From Verrucomicrobiota bacterium (GTDB lineage: Bacteria > Verrucomicrobiota > Lentisphaeria > JABSQK01 > JAJFLO01): a DNA stretch of 64,000 nucleotides. Position 1 is the stretch's first letter. Every line of letters begins with the position of its first letter. Below are positions 1 through 9,208 of this stretch, in pieces. Position numbers and translations under genes: made by a program. The stretch lies in assembly GCA_021772635.1 (NCBI GenBank), contig JAJFLP010000079.1, forward strand, positions 1-64,000, read 5' to 3'. The notes under the pieces are model-generated. The model had not been told where the DNA came from, did not search any database, and saw only the letters and a list, made by a program, of their open reading frames with translations.

Positions 1-545
1 CGACGGCCGTCTCCTGAACCGAGGATCGCGGGACTCCAACTGCTAAGCCGCAGTGAAAAGAAAGCGATAATATTAGGCACCAGAAAAAACATAGATTAAT
101 AGATTCAGTATGTGTAAACTTTTAGTCAGGACTTGACCAGCTAGGAGTAACTGGTTCAGCGAACTTTTCGTTCGACTTTCGCCGAGAACTCCGCGATTAT
201 TGGTATATATTGTCCCGCTTTTTATTTGATACTGCAAGCAGTACTAATTTTGGGACGACTTTGAACTTATCACCTGAGATCTATGTTGAGCCTAGCGAAA
301 TCCGCCTCGGTGGAAACGATATTTTTTAACCGGCATCATGTCGCGCCATAGCCGACCCAGGCAACGGCGGAAGTCACACGGACGACGCCTGGTCGAAAAC
401 TCGAAGGAGTTCGGTAGATAAGGATTCAAGAAGACCGCCCGGTTCTCGATACACGGCGGATAATTCACTGCGCGGCATATCGACGGGACTTCGTTCGTTC
501 GCACAACTTTGATCGACTAATACCAGCGCTTGGAGGATAAAAGAA
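1..545. other. Non-coding left edge with repeat
   Basis: I see no convincing gene here. The only listed ORF (292..504, minus) is made largely of repeat sequence. The stretch holds a long-tailed R1 element (228-399). Just before the first gene is a good ribosome binding site, GGAGG at 532-536. Confidence 0.6.
228..399 (+). repeat. R1 interspersed repeat, long-tail form
   Basis: It begins with the R1 signature ACTGCAAGCAGT followed by a degenerate 'TTTTGGGACGACTTTGAAC' part. Instead of the short R1 tail it continues into TTTTTTAACCGGCATCATG and then a GGAAGTCACACGGACGACGC segment. The same long tail appears in reverse at 28456-28595, so it is a real variant. No coding function is visible. Confidence 0.7.
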
Positions 546-548
546 TTG

Positions 549-2261
549 ATGAATGTTGATTACGACTTTACGACAGCTCCGTTCAAACTTGTGGTCGCTT
601 CAGATCACGGTGGGTGGGAGCTTAAAAACGCTTTAGTTGAATATCTTGAAAGCAAGGGAGTGAACGTCGAAGACGTGGGCCCGGAAAGTCATGACCCAGT
701 CGATGACTACCCTGATTTCGCAAATCAACTTTGTCAGCGAATCATCCGTAGCGATGCGGACTCGGGTATTTTGATCTGTCGCACCGGTATCGGAATGTGC
801 ATTAACGCGAATCGCTATCATTTTATCCGTGCAGCGCTCGCGCATTCGGAAGAAAGTGCACGGCTCAGCCGCGAACACAATAACTCTAATGTCCTTGTCA
901 CAGGCGGTAATGGGATTTCACCGGAAGCCATGTTCTCAATCGTAGACACATGGCTTGCCACACCGTTTACAGGGGAAGATCGTCACGTGCGGAGACTGGA
1001 AAAAATTGAGCGCGATTCCAATGATGACATTATGCCGATACGCAGTGTCGATCCAGAGCTCGCACAGTTCCTCGATAACGAGGCACAACGGCAAAGTGAA
1101 ACTATCGAGTTAATCGCGTCCGAGAATATCGTAACGCCAGCAATTCGCGCAGCCCAGGGATCCTGCCTAACGAACAAATACGCTGAGGGTTATCCCGGTA
1201 AACGCTACTATGATGGATGTGAGCATGTCGACGACGTCGAGCGCCTGGCAATCAAACGAGTGCTGCAGATATTCGGCGCGGAATGTGCGAACGTCCAGCC
1301 GCACTCCGGGAGCCAAGCAAATATGGCTGTATATTTCGCACTTCTGGAACCGGGCGACAAAGTTCTTGCGATGGATTTAGCGCACGGCGGGCACTTAACC
1401 CACGGGCATAAGATTAATTTCAGCGGTCGCTTGTACGAGTTCACGGGATACGGTGTCGACCGCGAAACGGAACGAATCGATTATGATAACGTCGAAGCAT
1501 TAGCCCGGGAACATCGGCCGAAGATGCTTCTTGCCGGCGCCAGTGCATATCCTAGAGCGATAGATTTCGCCCGACTTAAGTCAATTGCCGACAGTGTTGA
1601 TGCTTATTTCGTCGTGGATATGGCTCATATTGCCGGACTGGTAGCCGCTGGTATTCATGACAGCCCAGTACCGTACGCCGACGCAGTCACGTCAACGGCG
1701 CATAAAACGCTGCGGGGACCGCGATCGGGATTTATTTTATGCAAGGAGCAGCATTTAAAAAAGATAAACTCTCGTGTTTTCCCGGGCATTCAGGGCGGTC
1801 CGCTAATGCACGTTATAGCGGCGAAGGCTATTTGTTTCAAAGAGGCAATGACAGACGAATTTCAGGCGTATCAGCGGCAGGTAGTCAAGAATGCAAGTTA
1901 TCTCGCGAACGAACTCGCGAAACGCGATTTTCGGATCGTCTCTGGAGGAACGGATAATCACCTTATGCTGGTCGACTTAAGGCCTCTCGGAACGACTGGA
2001 CACGCGGCGGCAACTACTTTGGACACGGCAGGGATTACGGTAAACAAGAATTTGATCCCGTTCGATCCGGAGAAACCAATGGTAACCAGCGGCCTGCGAA
2101 TCGGTACGCCCGCCGTAACAACTCGTGGTATGAAAGAGCCTGAGATGCTGAAAATTGCCGAATGGATCGACACGGTTGTGCGAAACATTGATGATGACGC
2201 GAAGCACCGCGAGATAAGAAACGAGGTTGTTGCGCTTACTCGATCGTTTCCATTGCAGTGA
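549..2261 (+). CDS. glyA: RpiB-GlyA fusion: ribose-5-phosphate isomerase B / serine hydroxymethyltransferase
   Basis: A 570-residue protein with two complete enzymes. Residues 1 to about 145 are RpiB-like: '[14 protein letters not shown]' near the N-terminus, the catalytic cysteine C77 in 'CRTGIGMC', and H110 in 'EHNNSN'. Residues from about 165 to the end are serine hydroxymethyltransferase, with 'ELIASENIV', '[13 protein letters not shown]' and the PLP-binding lysine K386 in '[13 protein letters not shown]'. The first half would interconvert ribose-5-P and ribulose-5-P; the second makes glycine and methylene-THF from serine. rpiB and glyA are often neighbours, so fusion is plausible, and the reading frame is open throughout. 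I chose ATG 549; TTG 546 is in frame directly upstream, and GGAGG at 532-536 serves either. A heptamer array follows the stop. Confidence 0.95.
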   Translation: MNVDYDFTTAPFKLVVASDHGGWELKNALVEYLESKGVNVEDVGPESHDPVDDYPDFANQLCQRIIRSDADSGILICRTGIGMCINANRYHFIRAALAHSEESARLSREHNNSNVLVTGGNGISPEAMFSIVDTWLATPFTGEDRHVRRLEKIERDSNDDIMPIRSVDPELAQFLDNEAQRQSETIELIASENIVTPAIRAAQGSCLTNKYAEGYPGKRYYDGCEHVDDVERLAIKRVLQIFGAECANVQPHSGSQANMAVYFALLEPGDKVLAMDLAHGGHLTHGHKINFSGRLYEFTGYGVDRETERIDYDNVEALAREHRPKMLLAGASAYPRAIDFARLKSIADSVDAYFVVDMAHIAGLVAAGIHDSPVPYADAVTSTAHKTLRGPRSGFILCKEQHLKKINSRVFPGIQGGPLMHVIAAKAICFKEAMTDEFQAYQRQVVKNASYLANELAKRDFRIVSGGTDNHLMLVDLRPLGTTGHAAATTLDTAGITVNKNLIPFDPEKPMVTSGLRIGTPAVTTRGMKEPEMLKIAEWIDTVVRNIDDDAKHREIRNEVVALTRSFPLQ

Positions 2262-2475
2262 TTCGGGGTACGTGATTCGTGTTGCGTGATTCGTGTTACG
2301 TGTTTCGGGGTACGTGATTCGTGGTACGTATTGCGTGGTACGTGATGCGTGGTACGTGATGCGTGGTACGTGATGCGTGGTACGTGATGCGTGGTACGTG
2401 ATGCGTGGTACGTGATGCGTGGTGCGTGATGCGTGGTACGTGATGCGTGGTGCGTATTGCGTGAAACGGACAACC
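2262..2475 (+). repeat. R6 heptamer tandem repeat array
   Basis: Starting at the glyA stop, the sequence is a run of 7-bp units, mostly alternating GTACGTG and ATGCGTG (14-bp dimer), with variants such as ATTCGTG and TTGCGTG. The dimer repeats cleanly about eight times from 2330. A short stretch of the reverse-complement heptamers lies at about 2571-2600, just before ndk, so a hairpin across the gap is possible. The pattern resembles the short tandemly repeated heptamers known from cyanobacteria. Two more arrays occur at 4385 and 10526. Confidence 0.9.
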
Positions 2476-2610
2476 TGACGGGCCCATCAAGAACGTCTAA
2501 CGCGATGATATGATAGAAAGAATCGGTCGTTCCTGGCTTTGATCACAGGTCCCCGGGTTAACGAGACCAAAAGCACGTAACGCGCAATACGTAACACTTA
2601 GGAACTAGCA

Positions 2611-3087
2611 ATGTACGAACAATCATTAGTCATTATTAAACCAGACGGGATTCAACGGCGATTAGCCGCTAAAATTCTCCAGCGATTCGAGGATTCCGGG
2701 TTCAAGATACACGCGATGAAATTCGTACAGCCGACCCGGGAACTGGCGCAGCGTCATTACGCCGAACACGTGAGTAAAGATTTCTATCCACTCGTGGAGG
2801 ATTATATAGTCTCCGGCCCAGTATTGGTTATGGTACTCGGTGCACTCGACGGAATCGCGCGAATACGGACGATGGTCGGAAACACCATACCGTCAAACGC
2901 ACTGCCCGGAACAATCCGCGGAGATTTCGCACACCAGCCGTTGGTTGATGATGACGCCGGACCAGTAAGAAATTTAATTCATGCATCGGCCAATCTGGAA
3001 GAGGCGGCGACGGAAGTCGAGATCTGGTTTTCTGATGAAGAAATTATCGAATACGATCTCATCGACGACAGATTACACAGTCGCTAA
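2611..3087 (+). CDS. ndk: Nucleoside diphosphate kinase
   Basis: 158 residues, slightly longer than typical Ndk (about 140-150). It transfers the gamma phosphate from ATP to other NDPs through a phosphohistidine. Visible signatures are 'LVIIKPDGIQRR' at the N-terminus, the 'TIRGDFA' segment, and the active-site histidine H124 in 'NLIHASANLEEA'. A short extra C-terminal tail ('FSDEEIIEYDLIDD') resembles the longer forms of the family. A weak ribosome binding site (AGGAA) precedes ATG 2611. It lies between glyA and lpxK on the same strand and may be co-transcribed, although a heptamer array separates it from glyA. Confidence 0.95.
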   Translation: MYEQSLVIIKPDGIQRRLAAKILQRFEDSGFKIHAMKFVQPTRELAQRHYAEHVSKDFYPLVEDYIVSGPVLVMVLGALDGIARIRTMVGNTIPSNALPGTIRGDFAHQPLVDDDAGPVRNLIHASANLEEAATEVEIWFSDEEIIEYDLIDDRLHSR

Positions 3088-3190
3088 TATCCTGTCCAAG
3101 ACCTTTTTCGAAGAATTACTGACCTTCCCCTTCCTCTCAAAAGCAATTTCAGTAGTCCAAGCTATCATACCATGCGTGGAGAATTAATTC

Positions 3191-4384
3191 ATGGATTCCC
3201 GGATCTTAATCGAGAGGGTCGAAACATATGTAACCGACTTACTTGACCAACGGCGACACCGCCCGCGGGACATTGTCGCCAAAGCCGGTCTTTTCGTGCT
3301 CTCCCGTATCTATCGATCCATTGTTCAGTTCCGCATCTATATCTACAAGCATCGCATTTTCCGCGACCGGACCCTGGGCTGCCTGGTTGTGAGCATCGGA
3401 AATTTAACCGTCGGGGGGACAGGGAAAACCCCTGTCGTCGAGGTATTCTCGCGAACCCTCGAGAAAAACGGCCGGCGAGTCGCGATCCTAAGCCGTGGTT
3501 ATCGCAATAAGGGAAAGCCATTCGTTGAAAAAATCGTCGACATCCTCTTTAAGAAAAGTGAGGATATTCCGCCGCGTGTTGTTTCCGACGGTCAACGACT
3601 GTTATTAAATTCGGAGATGGCGGGCGATGAACCGTATATGCTCGCGAGCAACCTTAAGGACGTGATCGTACTGGTCGACAAAGATCGCGTCAAAAGTGGT
3701 CGGTACGCTATAAATACGTTCAACGCAGACACGTTGGTCTTAGACGACGGCTTTCAATATCTTCCGCTCAAACCCAGACTGAATATCCTGCTGGTAGACG
3801 CAACCAACCCGTTCCATAACCATCACCTGCTTCCACGCGGACTGCTACGCGAACCAATTAAGAACATTCGTCGGGCAGACTATATTTTCCTTACCAAATC
3901 CAATGGTGGCACGGCGTATCGGCATCTCAAAAAGTTCATCAAGAAGCACAATCAACAGGCTGAAATCATAGAGTGCACGCATCGTCCGCTTTACCTGCAG
4001 AACATCTATTCAAAAGAAATCATCGACTTGAAATATATGAACGGAAAAAGAGTTGCTTCGATATCAGGGATTGCAGCGCCGGAGAGTTTCGAGAAGTTTC
4101 TTCGAACGTTAGGAAGCGAATTGGTGAACACGGCGCGGTATGCGGATCACCACAGGTACACGCAGCAGGAAATAATAGATTTCATTAATCAGTCGATAAG
4201 AAAGGATGCTGAGCTGATACTGACCACTGAGAAAGATGCCGTCCGGTTTCCGATGCTTGATCGACGGGATCTGCCGATACTGCTGATGCGGGTTGAAATC
4301 GATATCCTGAGTGGGCAGGAGAACTTTGATCAATGTATCTCCCGTATTTGCCAGGCACAGCCGGCGAAACAGCGAACGTACTGA
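3191..4384 (+). CDS. lpxK: Tetraacyldisaccharide 4'-kinase (lipid A biosynthesis)
   Basis: 397 residues. LpxK phosphorylates the 4' position of the lipid A disaccharide at the inner face of the cytoplasmic membrane. The N-terminus carries the family core '[17 protein letters not shown]', whose Walker A loop is G75-T80, followed by '[11 protein letters not shown]'. Further on are '[13 protein letters not shown]' and '[11 protein letters not shown]', both typical of LpxK. A GGAG site lies about 9 bases before ATG 3191. The gene is good evidence for a Gram-negative outer membrane with lipid A. It ends against a heptamer array and converges on the next gene. Confidence 0.95.
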   Translation: MDSRILIERVETYVTDLLDQRRHRPRDIVAKAGLFVLSRIYRSIVQFRIYIYKHRIFRDRTLGCLVVSIGNLTVGGTGKTPVVEVFSRTLEKNGRRVAILSRGYRNKGKPFVEKIVDILFKKSEDIPPRVVSDGQRLLLNSEMAGDEPYMLASNLKDVIVLVDKDRVKSGRYAINTFNADTLVLDDGFQYLPLKPRLNILLVDATNPFHNHHLLPRGLLREPIKNIRRADYIFLTKSNGGTAYRHLKKFIKKHNQQAEIIECTHRPLYLQNIYSKEIIDLKYMNGKRVASISGIAAPESFEKFLRTLGSELVNTARYADHHRYTQQEIIDFINQSIRKDAELILTTEKDAVRFPMLDRRDLPILLMRVEIDILSGQENFDQCISRICQAQPAKQRTY

Positions 4385-4460
4385 CGTGGGGCGTGATGCG
4401 TATTACGTGGGGCGTGGGCCGTGTTACGTGGGAACACGAATCACGCAATACGAAACACGT
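4385..4460 (+). repeat. R6 heptamer array with hairpin arms
   Basis: Heptamers of the ACGTGGG / GCGTGAT / GCGTATT type run from the lpxK stop, followed by the reverse-complement type (ACACGAA, TCACGCA, ATACGAA, ACACGTT). The two arms can pair, so this lies as a hairpin between convergent genes and could act as a transcription barrier. There is no clean U-tract, so I do not call it a terminator. Confidence 0.75.
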
Positions 4461-4471
4461 TTTAGGTTATC

Positions 4472-5173
4472 TTAAAATGAGACAGACACTTCACCGCCGA
4501 GTTTGACTGGTTTAGTAACGAGTTTCAACCCGATCGAATCGTCCCACTGCTGATCCCAGGAACGCAGTAACAGCGGATCCGTGGGCGCGCCCCACTCGTT
4601 CATGTCGATGATGATAATGTCGTCGCGTGATGTAAAATAGATATCTATGACGGTGTCATTCGCCGGCAAAAAATCGCAAATGACTGAGACGAAATCCTTG
4701 GCACTGCACCATAGATGCTGTTGCCTTTTCCCAAGTTTAGGAACGTAGCGATCGAGATATAACTGGGACATTGCGGCGATCTTCCGATCCCGCACGAACA
4801 CGCGGAATTCGCGGTAGCGATCCATTCTACGGTAAGGGTGAAATCCAACACGCTCGGTCTTCTCGCTCTCAAACGCGCCTTGCAGCTTCGCGCTTTCCAG
4901 CAAAATTTGCCATGCGATGGCCCCGGAAGTCACGGCACCGCTGCGTTTCCGAAATGTGTCCGAGTCGGTGGGAGCACAGCAATCTGCGTGCATGAACGTA
5001 CTCCCGGGCAGCATCCCGATAGCGTGATCAAGCTTTGATACGAATTTCGTAACAACCTTTGATGACCGGGTCTTGTCCTGAATCGCTTTGATCTCATCGT
5101 CTGTTAATCGAACGAAAACCGTAGGGAAGGTGTAGTTTCCGAGAGATGTATACCAATCACTAATGCATTTCAT
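4472..5173 (-). CDS. CDC123/D123-like ATP-grasp protein
   Basis: 233 residues. Three segments match my memory of eukaryotic CDC123 (D123): an N-terminal 'CISDWYTSL...FPTVFVRL' like the 'CQFSAWYP...' start; the central 'EFRVFVRDRKIAAMSQLYL', like 'EFRCFVKENKLIGISQRDY'; and 'IIIDMNEWGAPTDPLLL', like 'LIDFNPFGEVTDSLLF'. Eukaryotic CDC123 is an ATP-grasp-fold chaperone for assembly of eIF2. Bacterial members have no eIF2 and their role is unknown. The protein is about 100 residues shorter than the human one and lacks its acidic insert. It stands alone, converging with lpxK, with an upstream gap of about 220 bp before a divergent gene. Confidence 0.75.
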   Translation of the reverse strand: MKCISDWYTSLGNYTFPTVFVRLTDDEIKAIQDKTRSSKVVTKFVSKLDHAIGMLPGSTFMHADCCAPTDSDTFRKRSGAVTSGAIAWQILLESAKLQGAFESEKTERVGFHPYRRMDRYREFRVFVRDRKIAAMSQLYLDRYVPKLGKRQQHLWCSAKDFVSVICDFLPANDTVIDIYFTSRDDIIIIDMNEWGAPTDPLLLRSWDQQWDDSIGLKLVTKPVKLGGEVSVSF

Positions 5174-5393
5174 AGCCTAGTTTTCCCGTTTGTTCATTTT
5201 TTCGAGTGGCTGTTCGCGGTTGATCTCACTAAATTTAGACCGCGAGTAGTCCAATTTTTTGACGACATGGTATAGTACCTGCGATTAACGGATAAACACG
5301 TCGATTAGACCACAAGCAATCGAATTTTCAAATGACGCGTCGCTTATTCCGCACGGGATTTGAACAAAAAGGCAATCAGAATATTACCTATAA

Positions 5394-7568
5394 ATGAGTA
5401 TCGTACCTAAGATATCGTTTACTGAAAACAGCCGTGAATCGTACGTGACGGCGATTCTCCTGCTGCTGACGGCTGCTTGCGTGCTCGTCCGCGCGGGCGA
5501 TTACCTATCCGGAACCGGGCCGGTCGGGAACGATTCTTCTTCGCACATCGTCGCAATCTCGACACTCGCTGACTATATCAAAAGCGGACAATTTCACTTC
5601 TGGAACCCGAACTTTAATCTCGGATTTCCACTGGCCCATTATTATCAGCCACTTCCCTATGTCATTACGGCCTTTACCTCCATCGTAATCGGCGGTCCGG
5701 ACGCGGCCGTAACAGCGTATAAACTATGGGTTTGCATCCTTCTGGCACTGACCCCTTTCTGCTATTATTTCGCGTTCTCCAGGTTAGGCCTGAATCGGTA
5801 TACAGCGTTATTGGCTGCGTTATTTTCCGGGACAATATCAAGTATCAACGACTTCGGGCTATCGACGGCGGCGTATTTCCATCTCGGGCTGTATTCAGTG
5901 TTGTTCGGCGCGGTTTTTCTCCCATGTGCTTTTACTGAATGCATTAGATATATCCGCGGAGACGGACGTGTTTCTTTGGCGATCGTCACCCTGGTCGGTC
6001 TCTACTTCTCGCACTCGTTTATGGGGACCGCCCTTATTCCGCTGCTTATTCTTTCGAGTTTAGTCTACGGACCGCGGAACGAATTCTACAGCCGATTTTT
6101 CCGCCTAAGCATATTGGGGGTTCTATTTATAGTACTTACGGCGTTTTGGACGATTCCGATGCTGCTGACAATGAAATACATGGGGGGATGGCCCTGGGTC
6201 TCAACCGAGCACATGCACGGCGTCGGAATGCTGGAGGTTCTCTCTCGATTCTTCGCTGGTGACTTTACAGATTCAGGGCGGTTCCCAATAATTTTATGCC
6301 TGTCGTTGGGAGGCATTGTATTTGCCCAGCTAAACTTTCGAAGGCAACCGCTGTTTCGAGTTATTACGCTCGGATTCCTGCTGATGATATTTTTCCTGGC
6401 AGGCCGGACCACATTCGGCGCTGCGGTAAATTGGGTGTACCCTCCGAATTTCACCTTACCAATGGAGCGTTATATCTGCATGCTGGATTTCTTCGCGATC
6501 CTCCTCGCGGCGATCGGCGGAAACTGGCTTATCGAATCGATGAAATCGCGATTTAACCTAAGGTGGTGTCTGCCGCTGCTGTTGACGGTCCAGATAGCAT
6601 TACCTGCTTTGGTTTATTGGAATGCAAGGCTTGAAAAGGGATTAAGGACTCGGGGAGACAGGACCGATGAATCAGATTTCAAGGCAATCGTCAAAGCCTT
6701 AGCCGATGAAGACGATCCGGGTCGGTATTATACGAGTAAACACCTGGGACTAAAGAACCACTGGGATATGTATCTACCTGCGATGTACTCCAAAAAACCC
6801 GGCGGCGTAAGTTACGGCAGCGGTTATCACGATTCCCTGAATTTCTTTTACCTCGACAATCTACGGCCAAAGAATCAGCGGTACCTTCGGGAGCTCTTAC
6901 GGTTGTATAATATCCGATACTTGCTCGCCAATCACGATGATCCGATTCCGTTCCTGAGTTCAGATATAATCGCTAATGCCGGAGATTATACGCTCCGTCG
7001 AGTTACGGGGGATTACGGATATTTCCAGCTTATTGGAGAACCCGCGGCGATGAAAACGGGGACGCCACGTTCGGCACGGCGATTCATCCGCGAATGGACG
7101 AACAAGAAATACCCGCGAGGCAAGCCATTTCTCAGAACGCTCCTTCCTATTAAAGCGGGTTTTCATATTGGCGGCGGCGATTCAGCGCTGGGTGTCGCTG
7201 AGTACGCCTCAATTGAATTGAAGGGGCAAGATTTCGTCCGCCCCAAAGATCCGGGGGAGACTTCGCAAGAACTCGCGGAGAATCGGAAGTTTACGAGTAC
7301 GGTAACGGTTGACAGCCAGAATACATGGTTGATTCTTAAAGTGACGATGCACCCGTTTTGGAATGCGTTCGTTGACGGGGAGAAAGTTGATATCTACGGT
7401 GTATCCCCGGCGTTCATGGGAATTCCTGTGCAACCGGGAGAACACGAGGTAGTGTTCGAATACCGTAATCCGACGTTTCAAAAACGGTTGCTCATTCTCG
7501 CGATTGCCTGTCTGGGCGCCGTGGTATACACCGATCTGCGCCGAGCTCAATGCGACCGGGTCTGTTGA
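5394..7568 (+). CDS. Large polytopic membrane protein, GT-C/YfhO-like
   Basis: 724 residues. About a dozen hydrophobic segments fill the first 420 residues, followed by a soluble region and one last hydrophobic stretch at the C-terminus. The first extracytoplasmic loop has the 'GNDSSSHI' and 'FWNPNFNLGFPLAHYYQPLP' type of sequence seen in membrane proteins annotated as '6-pyruvoyl-tetrahydropterin synthase-related' or YfhO-like, which resemble GT-C glycosyltransferases. The C-terminal 'FWNAFVDGEKVDIYG...QPGEHEVVFEY' is a beta-sandwich typical of YfhO relatives. It may move a sugar from a lipid carrier, but the substrate is unknown. No clear ribosome binding site precedes ATG 5394. Confidence 0.75.
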   Translation: MSIVPKISFTENSRESYVTAILLLLTAACVLVRAGDYLSGTGPVGNDSSSHIVAISTLADYIKSGQFHFWNPNFNLGFPLAHYYQPLPYVITAFTSIVIGGPDAAVTAYKLWVCILLALTPFCYYFAFSRLGLNRYTALLAALFSGTISSINDFGLSTAAYFHLGLYSVLFGAVFLPCAFTECIRYIRGDGRVSLAIVTLVGLYFSHSFMGTALIPLLILSSLVYGPRNEFYSRFFRLSILGVLFIVLTAFWTIPMLLTMKYMGGWPWVSTEHMHGVGMLEVLSRFFAGDFTDSGRFPIILCLSLGGIVFAQLNFRRQPLFRVITLGFLLMIFFLAGRTTFGAAVNWVYPPNFTLPMERYICMLDFFAILLAAIGGNWLIESMKSRFNLRWCLPLLLTVQIALPALVYWNARLEKGLRTRGDRTDESDFKAIVKALADEDDPGRYYTSKHLGLKNHWDMYLPAMYSKKPGGVSYGSGYHDSLNFFYLDNLRPKNQRYLRELLRLYNIRYLLANHDDPIPFLSSDIIANAGDYTLRRVTGDYGYFQLIGEPAAMKTGTPRSARRFIREWTNKKYPRGKPFLRTLLPIKAGFHIGGGDSALGVAEYASIELKGQDFVRPKDPGETSQELAENRKFTSTVTVDSQNTWLILKVTMHPFWNAFVDGEKVDIYGVSPAFMGIPVQPGEHEVVFEYRNPTFQKRLLILAIACLGAVVYTDLRRAQCDRVC

Positions 7569-7888
7569 TGGGAAAGGAACGCTAAACCGTCGTCGCCAGA
7601 GGCTATGTCGAGTCAGGCGCGCGAACTCCAATACTGCTAGTATCGAACGATCTTTCCGAAAATCTACGACTCCCTTAATTCAGAACCTGGCAGCCAAACA
7701 GCGTAGGATTATCCCTACGAAAAATAAAGAAGAATTCCGACACAATTTAATTTACAAACCCCTTTAATTTCAAGCCTTTACAGATATTGTATATTCTATA
7801 ATCTAAGGCAACGGAAATATTAAATTTTTAAGCGTTCAGAATATTCGTTCGCGTGTATCCCTTCAATCCACAAGACGCAGAGGCTAAA
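7569..7888. other. Gap before PEP-CTERM gene
   Basis: About 320 bp without a supported gene. ORF 7504..7767 has no recognisable content and mostly overlaps the previous gene's end. The last 90 bp are AT-rich (several TATA-like stretches near 7785-7835) and probably hold the promoter of the next gene, but I cannot define its boxes. Confidence 0.4.
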
Positions 7889-8776
7889 ATGAATTCGATT
7901 CGTCAAACACGAAACCCGCAACTGCTGAGGTTAGCGGGTGACAGGATTTCCGGTTATACAGAATCTAACCCCAGCGGAGGTTTTAGGATTTCGGTGCTCT
8001 GTCTGTTTGCGCTCGTGTTATCGTGCGGGTTATCATACTCCGGGACCATTATCGAATTGGATCTGACCGGCCGCATACAGTCCGAAGGGGGAACGCCAAG
8101 TCTCCATGGATTCGGTGCATATGGGCTTTATTTAGGGGAGGATTTCGACAGTGGTCTGACAGGTCAGTACACCAATTGGAACTGGGATGCACTCCGCATG
8201 GCGATATTCGACAACGGCGACGCGAATATATCCGGGACAATAACCAGACACGACAGCTCCGTTTGGACCATGAATATAGACCTATTCGGCCTGGAGTTGA
8301 AAGGCGATGTCTTCAACGGTCAATCCACGGCCTACGAGGATATGGTCGCCGACCTTCTTGCCAGTGAAGAACATGGTGCGGGGCTCGAATGGAACAGCCT
8401 TTCCATGGGGTTGACCGCTCCCTATACTACATCTGTCCCGCTAACTGGCTGGACCGGATTGGCGATGCCAAACCCGGTAGAATACGGTGAGGGCGCCGGT
8501 TCCGGAAGCGGCAGTGGTTCCGGAGGTGGTCACGATAATGTTGCTGAATTGCATTTTGATACCGGCCGCGGTCTAAGTTTCGAAGCGTGGTACGAGAATA
8601 GTCTGAACTCCGGCTCTTATCAGGTAGGCGATACGAAAGCGAACGCCTTCCTCCTTCCGGGTACTCCTGACTCTCCAGTCCCGGAACCTTCCGTATGGGC
8701 GTTAATCACGCTGGGTGCGCTTGCGATAATCCTACGTAAAAAGCGAGGCCTCGGCACCGCCAAATCCCAGGCTTAG
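7889..8776 (+). CDS. PEP-CTERM sorting-domain secreted protein
   Basis: 295 residues from ATG 7889, which has AGAGG five bases upstream; the ORF track's GTG 7853 has no such site. A hydrophobic export segment ('VLCLFALVLSCGLSYS') is followed by a beta-rich domain. The C-terminus ends in a classic PEP-CTERM tripartite signal: 'VPEPS', a hydrophobic helix, and 'RKKRG'. Such proteins are recognised by an exosortase and attached to or released at the envelope; no exosortase gene lies in this window. A Gly-Ser tract ('GAGSGSGSGSGGG') sits between two beta-rich parts, like the tracts in the giant proteins at 52-60 kb. No catalytic motif is seen. Confidence 0.8.
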   Translation: MNSIRQTRNPQLLRLAGDRISGYTESNPSGGFRISVLCLFALVLSCGLSYSGTIIELDLTGRIQSEGGTPSLHGFGAYGLYLGEDFDSGLTGQYTNWNWDALRMAIFDNGDANISGTITRHDSSVWTMNIDLFGLELKGDVFNGQSTAYEDMVADLLASEEHGAGLEWNSLSMGLTAPYTTSVPLTGWTGLAMPNPVEYGEGAGSGSGSGSGGGHDNVAELHFDTGRGLSFEAWYENSLNSGSYQVGDTKANAFLLPGTPDSPVPEPSVWALITLGALAIILRKKRGLGTAKSQA

Positions 8777-9208
8777 TCCACCACGAAATTGACCGAACAA
8801 GCGCCTCCGTCCTTTCTACGAATCCTGATTGCCGATGTCGAAAAGGTTCCATTATCTTCAGCCGGTGTCGGACTTCAGCCGAATTCGACGACGGTGGACG
8901 GTCTACGCCAAGTCCGAATATCAGCCTCTGCTGACACATAATAGGACCTCGATTTTCGACGTGTTTTAAAATCCCAAATCGTCAGCCGAATTCTCGGAGC
9001 GAGAATGAGACGGGCCCCGTGAATACGGGGCAACATAGTTCCAATCGAAAACTTGTCTCGCCATAGCTATACTAAACGCCTTCGAGTTTTCGAATTATCG
9101 TTCGGCATCCTATACGCAGTTACTTGCAAGTCGTCCAAAAATTGTACTGCTTGCAGTATAAGAGCGGAGCGAAAGCGACGGCGGGTCAAAACTGCGCGTA
9201 TGCCTCCC
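8777..9208. other. Intergenic region with R1 copy
   Basis: A convergent gap of about 430 bp. It holds an R1 element at 9068-9160. The remaining sequence shows no gene or clear terminator. Confidence 0.5.
9068..9160 (-). repeat. R1 repeat, full 93-bp copy
   Basis: Ends are TATAC (9068) and GTATA (9160), giving exactly 93 bp. On the minus strand it reads TATACTGCAAGCAGTACAAT, then TTTTTGGACGACTTGCAAG, and ends after GATAATTCGAAAACTCG. It matches the copies at 12038, 22932, 25402, 25528, 40116 and 44841 in both length and ends. Confidence 0.85.

Noticed and set aside
292-504. 70-residue minus-strand ORF near the left edge
   Set aside because: It is largely translated long-tail R1 repeat; 'RDMMPVKKY' also appears in translation of the 28.5-kb copy.
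2262-2475. Possible CRISPR array
   Set aside because: The units are 7 and 14 bp with no spacers, so it is a simple tandem array.
2296-2490. ORFs full of 'THHVPRITYHASR' repeats (2296..2490, 1958..2473)
   Set aside because: They are the heptamer array read on the minus strand, with no ribosome binding site or family.
5259-5276. Promoter TTGACG...TATAGT before the 5394 gene
   Set aside because: The boxes are only 6 bp apart, far too close for a sigma-70 promoter.
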